Below, piece by piece: positions 61,494-64,000 of a stretch of DNA of 64,000 bases; position 1 is the first letter of the stretch, and the number at the start of each line of letters is the position of its first letter. The position numbers and the translations under genes were made by a program. Under the pieces are notes generated by a model. It saw only the letters and a list, made by a program, of their open reading frames with translations, ran no database searches and had not been told where the DNA came from. This DNA is from Flavipsychrobacter sp. GTDB taxonomy: Bacteria > Bacteroidota > Bacteroidia > Chitinophagales > Chitinophagaceae. The DNA is taken from assembly GCA_021155965.1 (NCBI GenBank), contig JAJNBJ010000004.1, forward strand, positions 62,001 to 126,000, written 5' to 3'.

Positions 61494-62267
61494 TTAATCG
61501 TAATCCATTGCCAGCCGGAAGCCGATATTCCACTGCCGGGTATCGGGCTTCACCCTGCTGCGGTATACGTTACGGCACACCACATCATCATCAAAGTAAG
61601 AACCGCCCCGCAGTATGCGCATGTTCCCCTTGTCCGGGCCTTTGGGGTTCACCTCGTCAATGCTCTTTTTGTAGTAATCCTCGCCATACCAGTCTTCGCA
61701 CCATTCGGCGGCATTGCCGGTCATGTCAAAGATGCTCAGTTCGTTAGGGTCTTTTTGGCCAACGGGGTGTGTGGTGCCTTTTTCCTTGCCATACCAGGCC
61801 ACATCTGTTATTTTGTTGCTGCCGCTGTATTTGTATGCCTTTGAGTATTTGCCGCCGCGTGCAGCGAATTCCCACTCGGTCTCGGTAGGCAGGCGGTAGT
61901 GCTTGCCGGTCTTGGCATTCAGCCTTTTAATGAATTCCTGAACATCTTCCCAGCTCACTTTTACCACCGGGCAGTCGTCGCAATTTTTATTGCCATAATC
62001 AATACCGGTATACGGATGTGGTTTTACACCCATTATGCGGCGCCACTGTCCCAAGGTCACCTCGTATTTGCCTATATAATAGCTGCCCACGCTTACGCGG
62101 TGCAGGGGTTTTTCGTTATCATACTCCGCATCGAGGAACTTATGGTCGTCGCAGCCCATAAAAAAGCTGGCCCCTTTCACGAAGATCATCTGGATATTCA
62201 CATCGTCCTGCCCCATCCCGGCATATCCCATTAATACTAAAGCGATCAATAATGCAGTTTTCTTCAT
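61494..62267 (-). CDS. SUMF1/formylglycine-generating enzyme-family protein
   Basis: 257 residues from the ATG at 62267; an in-frame start at 62414 would add 49 residues ahead of the signal peptide (MKKTALLIALVLMGYAGMGQ). SUMF1 fold: SFFMGCDDHKFLDAEYDNEKPLHRVSVGSYYIGKYEVTLGQW, YRLPTETEWEFAARGG, GNAAEWCEDWYG, RILRGGSYFDDD and NIGFRLAMDYD. The paired active-site cysteines of true formylglycine-generating enzymes are not obviously placed. In Bacteroidota the fold also forms gliding/T9SS lipoproteins (GldJ/GldK), but no lipobox is present here. Role uncertain. Confidence 0.8.
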   Translation of the reverse strand: MKKTALLIALVLMGYAGMGQDDVNIQMIFVKGASFFMGCDDHKFLDAEYDNEKPLHRVSVGSYYIGKYEVTLGQWRRIMGVKPHPYTGIDYGNKNCDDCPVVKVSWEDVQEFIKRLNAKTGKHYRLPTETEWEFAARGGKYSKAYKYSGSNKITDVAWYGKEKGTTHPVGQKDPNELSIFDMTGNAAEWCEDWYGEDYYKKSIDEVNPKGPDKGNMRILRGGSYFDDDVVCRNVYRSRVKPDTRQWNIGFRLAMDYD

Positions 62268-62359
62268 AGTTATATGATAATAAATTAATTCGTTGTCAAG
62301 GAAAGTATAGGCGAATATACTAATGAAAACGTAAAGAAACTGTGATGGGGAACAAGAAA

Positions 62360-62394
62360 AAGGGCAGAAACCCATACGCACTGTTTCTGCCCTT
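62360..62394 (-). terminator. Terminator hairpin 1 (next to tRNA fragment 1)
   Basis: Perfect 12-bp arms AAGGGCAGAAAC/GTTTCTGCCCTT with an 11-nt loop; read on the minus strand it lies directly after the tRNA 3' end and is followed by a T run. Confidence 0.88.
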
Positions 62395-62395
62395 G

Positions 62396-62483
62396 TGCGG
62401 CAGAGGAGATTCAAACTCCCACGCCTGTTATCCCGATAGCTATCGGGACTACCACCTCAAAGTAGTGCCTACCGATACAAAGC
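62396..62483 (-). pseudogene. tRNA-Leu 3' fragment 1, with palindrome in variable arm
   Basis: Minus strand. Retains the anticodon arm (CACTACTTTGAGGTGGTAG), T arm and acceptor 3' strand of the tRNA-Leu(GAG) at 62746, with one change in the T loop. The variable arm carries the 18-base palindrome TCCCGATAGCTATCGGGA (62431-62448). The 5' acceptor strand and D stem are missing, so it cannot fold as a tRNA. Confidence 0.85.
62431..62448. repeat. Perfect palindrome TCCCGATAGCTATCGGGA
   Basis: 18-base perfect palindrome inside tRNA fragment 1; a copy with one mismatch lies at 46526-46543. Confidence 0.9.
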
Positions 62484-62506
62484 ATTAAGTTTCAGGAATA
62501 TAAAAA

Positions 62507-62533
62507 AAGTCTCATGAACGTTTCATGAGACTT
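62507..62533 (-). terminator. Terminator hairpin 2 (next to tRNA fragment 2)
   Basis: Arms AAGTCTCATGAA/TTCATGAGACTT, 3-nt loop; T run follows on the minus strand. Confidence 0.88.
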
Positions 62534-62538
62534 CCGGG

Positions 62539-62615
62539 TGCGGCAGAGGAGATTCGAACTCCCACGCCCGTTACAGGCGCTACCACCTCAAAGTAGTGCC
62601 TACCAATACAAAGCA
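62539..62615 (-). pseudogene. tRNA-Leu 3' fragment 2
   Basis: Minus strand. Identical to the complete tRNA from the anticodon arm to the 3' end, but the 5' part is replaced by GTGCTTTGTATTGGTAGG, which is shared with fragment 1 apart from a few bases. Lacks the acceptor 5' strand. Confidence 0.85.
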
Positions 62616-62627
62616 CATATAAAAAAT

Positions 62628-62656
62628 AAGCCTCATGGCATATATCCATGAGGCTT
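62628..62656 (-). terminator. Terminator hairpin 3 (after complete tRNA-Leu)
   Basis: Arms AAGCCTCATGG/CCATGAGGCTT, 7-nt loop; T-rich on the minus strand after the stem. Confidence 0.88.
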
Positions 62657-62661
62657 TCCAG

Positions 62662-62746
62662 TGCGGCAGAGGAGATTCGAACTCCCACGCCCGTTACAGG
62701 CGCTACCACCTCAAAGTAGTGCGTCTACCAATTTCGCCACCGCCGC
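62662..62746 (-). tRNA. tRNA-Leu, anticodon GAG
   Basis: 85 bases on the minus strand. Acceptor GCGGCGG pairs with CTGCCGC (one G-T), discriminator A; D loop with TTGGTAGAC; anticodon stem CTACT/GGTAG around loop TTGAGGT giving anticodon GAG (reads CUU/CUC Leu codons); long variable arm CGCC..GGGCG; T loop TTCGAAT. CCA is not encoded. Length and long variable arm are typical of class II tRNA-Leu. Confidence 0.95.
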
Positions 62747-62819
62747 ATTGAGGGGATGCAAAAGTAGTGGTTTTTATGGAATTTGTAATTAGGATTTTTC
62801 TCTTGCTCCTCGCTTGGTC

Positions 62820-62835
62820 TGGCACACTTTTTGCT
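62820..62835 (+). promoter_or_regulatory. Sigma-54-like promoter element
   Basis: TGGCAC-ACTTT-TTGCT fits the -24/-12 consensus (TGGCACG-N4-TTGCW) at all key bases, with GG and GC separated by 10. No gene starts at the expected distance; the next is atpG, about 370 bases on. Confidence 0.45.
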
Positions 62836-62910
62836 GTATTATCTGTTGCCTTGCAAACGGCTGAAACCAGCTACCGGCAAGCATTTTGACAGTTCTTTGT
62901 TTCTGGAAAT

Positions 62911-62989
62911 TATACCTTTTTTATACCTTTTTCGGGTATAATTATACCTTTTGGGGGTATAAATATACCCTTTTATACCCCTTTATACC
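62911..62989. repeat. Phased TATACC array
   Basis: Six TATACC (62911, 62922, 62943, 62964, 62974, 62984) and two reversed copies GGTATA (62935, 62956). Same-strand spacings are 11, 21, 21, 10 and 10 bases, close to whole helical turns. One further copy at 63078. Confidence 0.85.
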
Positions 62990-63170
62990 TTATGATAAAA
63001 AACATAAAATAAGCCCGTGGCGCATTTCCGCCACATATAAAAAACTAAATGTTCGAAAACAGGGCATGTTCGAAAATTATACCCTGGTTCATCATCCCGG
63101 CTTGCGCTACATAATTGGAATTTGGAATTTATGGCCGGCGATTTTGTTTTTTACTTACACCGAAATATGG

Positions 63171-63178
63171 TACTTTTG
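63171..63178 (+). promoter_or_regulatory. Putative -7 element before atpG (TACTTTTG)
   Basis: Matches TAnnTTTG 37 bases before the ATG at 63216; the nearest TTTG is 24 bases up, too far for the consensus. Confidence 0.4.
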
Positions 63179-63215
63179 CCGCAGTTTTTCGTTAATAATT
63201 ATTCTTTCTAATAAT

Positions 63216-64000
63216 ATGTCAGGGCAACTTAAAGAGGTTCGTAGTCGTATAAAGTCAGTACAATCTACACAGCAGATAACTAAGGCCATGAAAATGGTGA
63301 GCGCTGCAAAGCTGCGCCGTGCGCAGGATGCCATCATACAGATGCGCCCCTATGCCAGGAAGCTGCAGGAGATGCTGAGCAATATAGTAAGCGGCTCATC
63401 AAGCGAAGCAAGCATGCCGCTGGCTGATGAACGCCTGGTTGAGCGTGTGCTGCTGATACCCATCACCAGCGACCGCGGGCTGTGCGGCGGCTACAATACC
63501 AATATCATAAAGCTGACGCGTGAAACTATACGTACAAAATACGCAGGCCAGCACGCTAAAGGCAATGTTACCATACTGCCGATCGGCAAAAAAAGCTACG
63601 AATACTTCCAGCGCAATAACTACAAGCTGGTAGATACTTTCTGGACCATATTCGCCGACCTTACTTTCGACAATGTGCGCAATGCTGCAGTATATGCCCA
63701 GCAGGCTTTCCTGAACAAGGAGTACGACCGTGTGGAGATCGTTTACAGCCAGTTCAAAAATGCGGCTACACAAATATTTACGGTAGAGCCTTACTTGCCA
63801 ATACCTAAAGTAGAGCAGCAAAAAGGCGGCAAGAATATAGACTTCGTGTTCGAACCGGCTATGGAGCCATTGTTGCTGGAATTGATGCCTAAAATACTGA
63901 ACACACAGGTGTACAAGGCAGTTTTGGATGCCAACGCATCAGAACATGGCGCCCGTATGACCGCAATGGACAAAGCGAGCGACAACGCCAATGAACTGCT
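63216..64000 (+). CDS. atpG: F1Fo ATP synthase gamma subunit, 5' part
   Basis: 261 codons before the window ends. The rotor shaft of the F1 motor. N-terminal long helix MSGQLKEVRSRIKSVQSTQQITKAMKMVSAAKLRRAQDA (identified by position), then VLLIPITSDRGLCGGYNTNI and a C-terminal helix beginning ASEHGARMTAMDKASDNAN. No start of another ATP synthase gene is upstream; the tRNA-Leu is. In many Bacteroidota atpA precedes atpG directly, so the split location here is slightly unusual. The 3' end is outside the window. Confidence 0.96.
   Translation, partial: MSGQLKEVRSRIKSVQSTQQITKAMKMVSAAKLRRAQDAIIQMRPYARKLQEMLSNIVSGSSSEASMPLADERLVERVLLIPITSDRGLCGGYNTNIIKLTRETIRTKYAGQHAKGNVTILPIGKKSYEYFQRNNYKLVDTFWTIFADLTFDNVRNAAVYAQQAFLNKEYDRVEIVYSQFKNAATQIFTVEPYLPIPKVEQQKGGKNIDFVFEPAMEPLLLELMPKILNTQVYKAVLDANASEHGARMTAMDKASDNANEL

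Larger units (their letters stand above)
62747..63215. other. Intergenic region between tRNA-Leu and atpG
   Basis: No gene. Contains a sigma-54-like element (62820-62835), the phased TATACC array (62911-62989), a short hairpin GTGGCG/CGCCAC (63017-63034), the direct repeat ATGTTCGAAAA (63049 and 63066) and a -7 element before atpG (63171). Confidence 0.6.

Noticed and set aside
62512-62709. 65-codon minus-strand frame containing VAPVTGVGVRISS twice
   Set aside because: It is the tRNA-Leu and its fragment read as protein.

Overview
The window looks like a chromosomal segment of a Bacteroidota bacterium, most likely close to Chitinophagaceae. Five complete genes and one partial gene end in type IX secretion (T9SS) sorting domains. 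Promoters, where visible, follow the Bacteroidota pattern TTTG-N19/21-TAnnTTTG, several transcripts seem nearly leaderless, and Shine-Dalgarno sites are mostly absent. The housekeeping genes (topA, rnhA, acpP-fabF-rnc, recA, ade, an AMP nucleosidase gene, atpG) are all of the forms expected in that phylum. No rRNA, CRISPR array, prophage or complete insertion sequence was found.

Layout. 1-4.9 kb: three T9SS cargo genes, the outer two being paralogues, each with its own intrinsic terminator. 5-8.3 kb: topA and a SirB1-like transglutaminase-fold gene. 8.3-9.5 kb: a decayed REP-associated (Y1) transposase whose 3' tail and two hairpins are repeated three times, followed by more dispersed repeats. 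9.6-19.2 kb: MacB-like permease, a barrel protein with a long Lys/Glu tail, rnhA, an ABC-2 permease, a geranylgeranyl-reductase-like flavoprotein and small membrane proteins. 19.3-26.1 kb: a three-gene envelope operon, an HExxH protein, a 2OG-Fe(II) oxygenase, an aminotransferase and secreted proteins. 26.2-29.9 kb: DEAD-box helicase and the acpP-fabF-rnc cluster. 30-35.1 kb: FemAB/GNAT-like protein, LolC/E-type permease, a T9SS protein and a PAS protein ending after its H-box. 35.4-41.4 kb: a 2010-residue secreted protein with an NHL propeller, 19 Ig-like repeats and a T9SS domain. 41.8-42.8 kb: recA, with a related palindromic repeat on each side.

43.0-46.2 kb is the most distinctive accessory region: an AT-rich operon of four overlapping genes that I read as an ABC-three-component (ABC-3C) conflict system. 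It has an SMC/Rad50-like ATPase with a zinc-binding Cys4 motif, a middle component, and a partner protein carrying a GDIVGGDK-type motif. A 59-residue single-span membrane protein starts the operon and carries the same motif, so the membrane effector appears to be split into its own gene.

46.8-61.4 kb: DUF6265-like protein, methyltransferase, ORF6N protein, adenine deaminase, a lone FeoA, a second NHL/T9SS protein, a short GldM-C-like secreted protein, an LptA/OstA-like protein, DoxX, a GT2 glycosyltransferase carrying an in-frame dispersed repeat, a histidine kinase, AMP nucleosidase, a stand-alone HsdR-N domain and an S41 protease. 61.5-64 kb: a SUMF1-family protein, a tRNA-Leu(GAG) followed by two tRNA 3' fragments each with its own terminator hairpin, a phased TATACC array, and the 5' part of atpG, which runs off the window.
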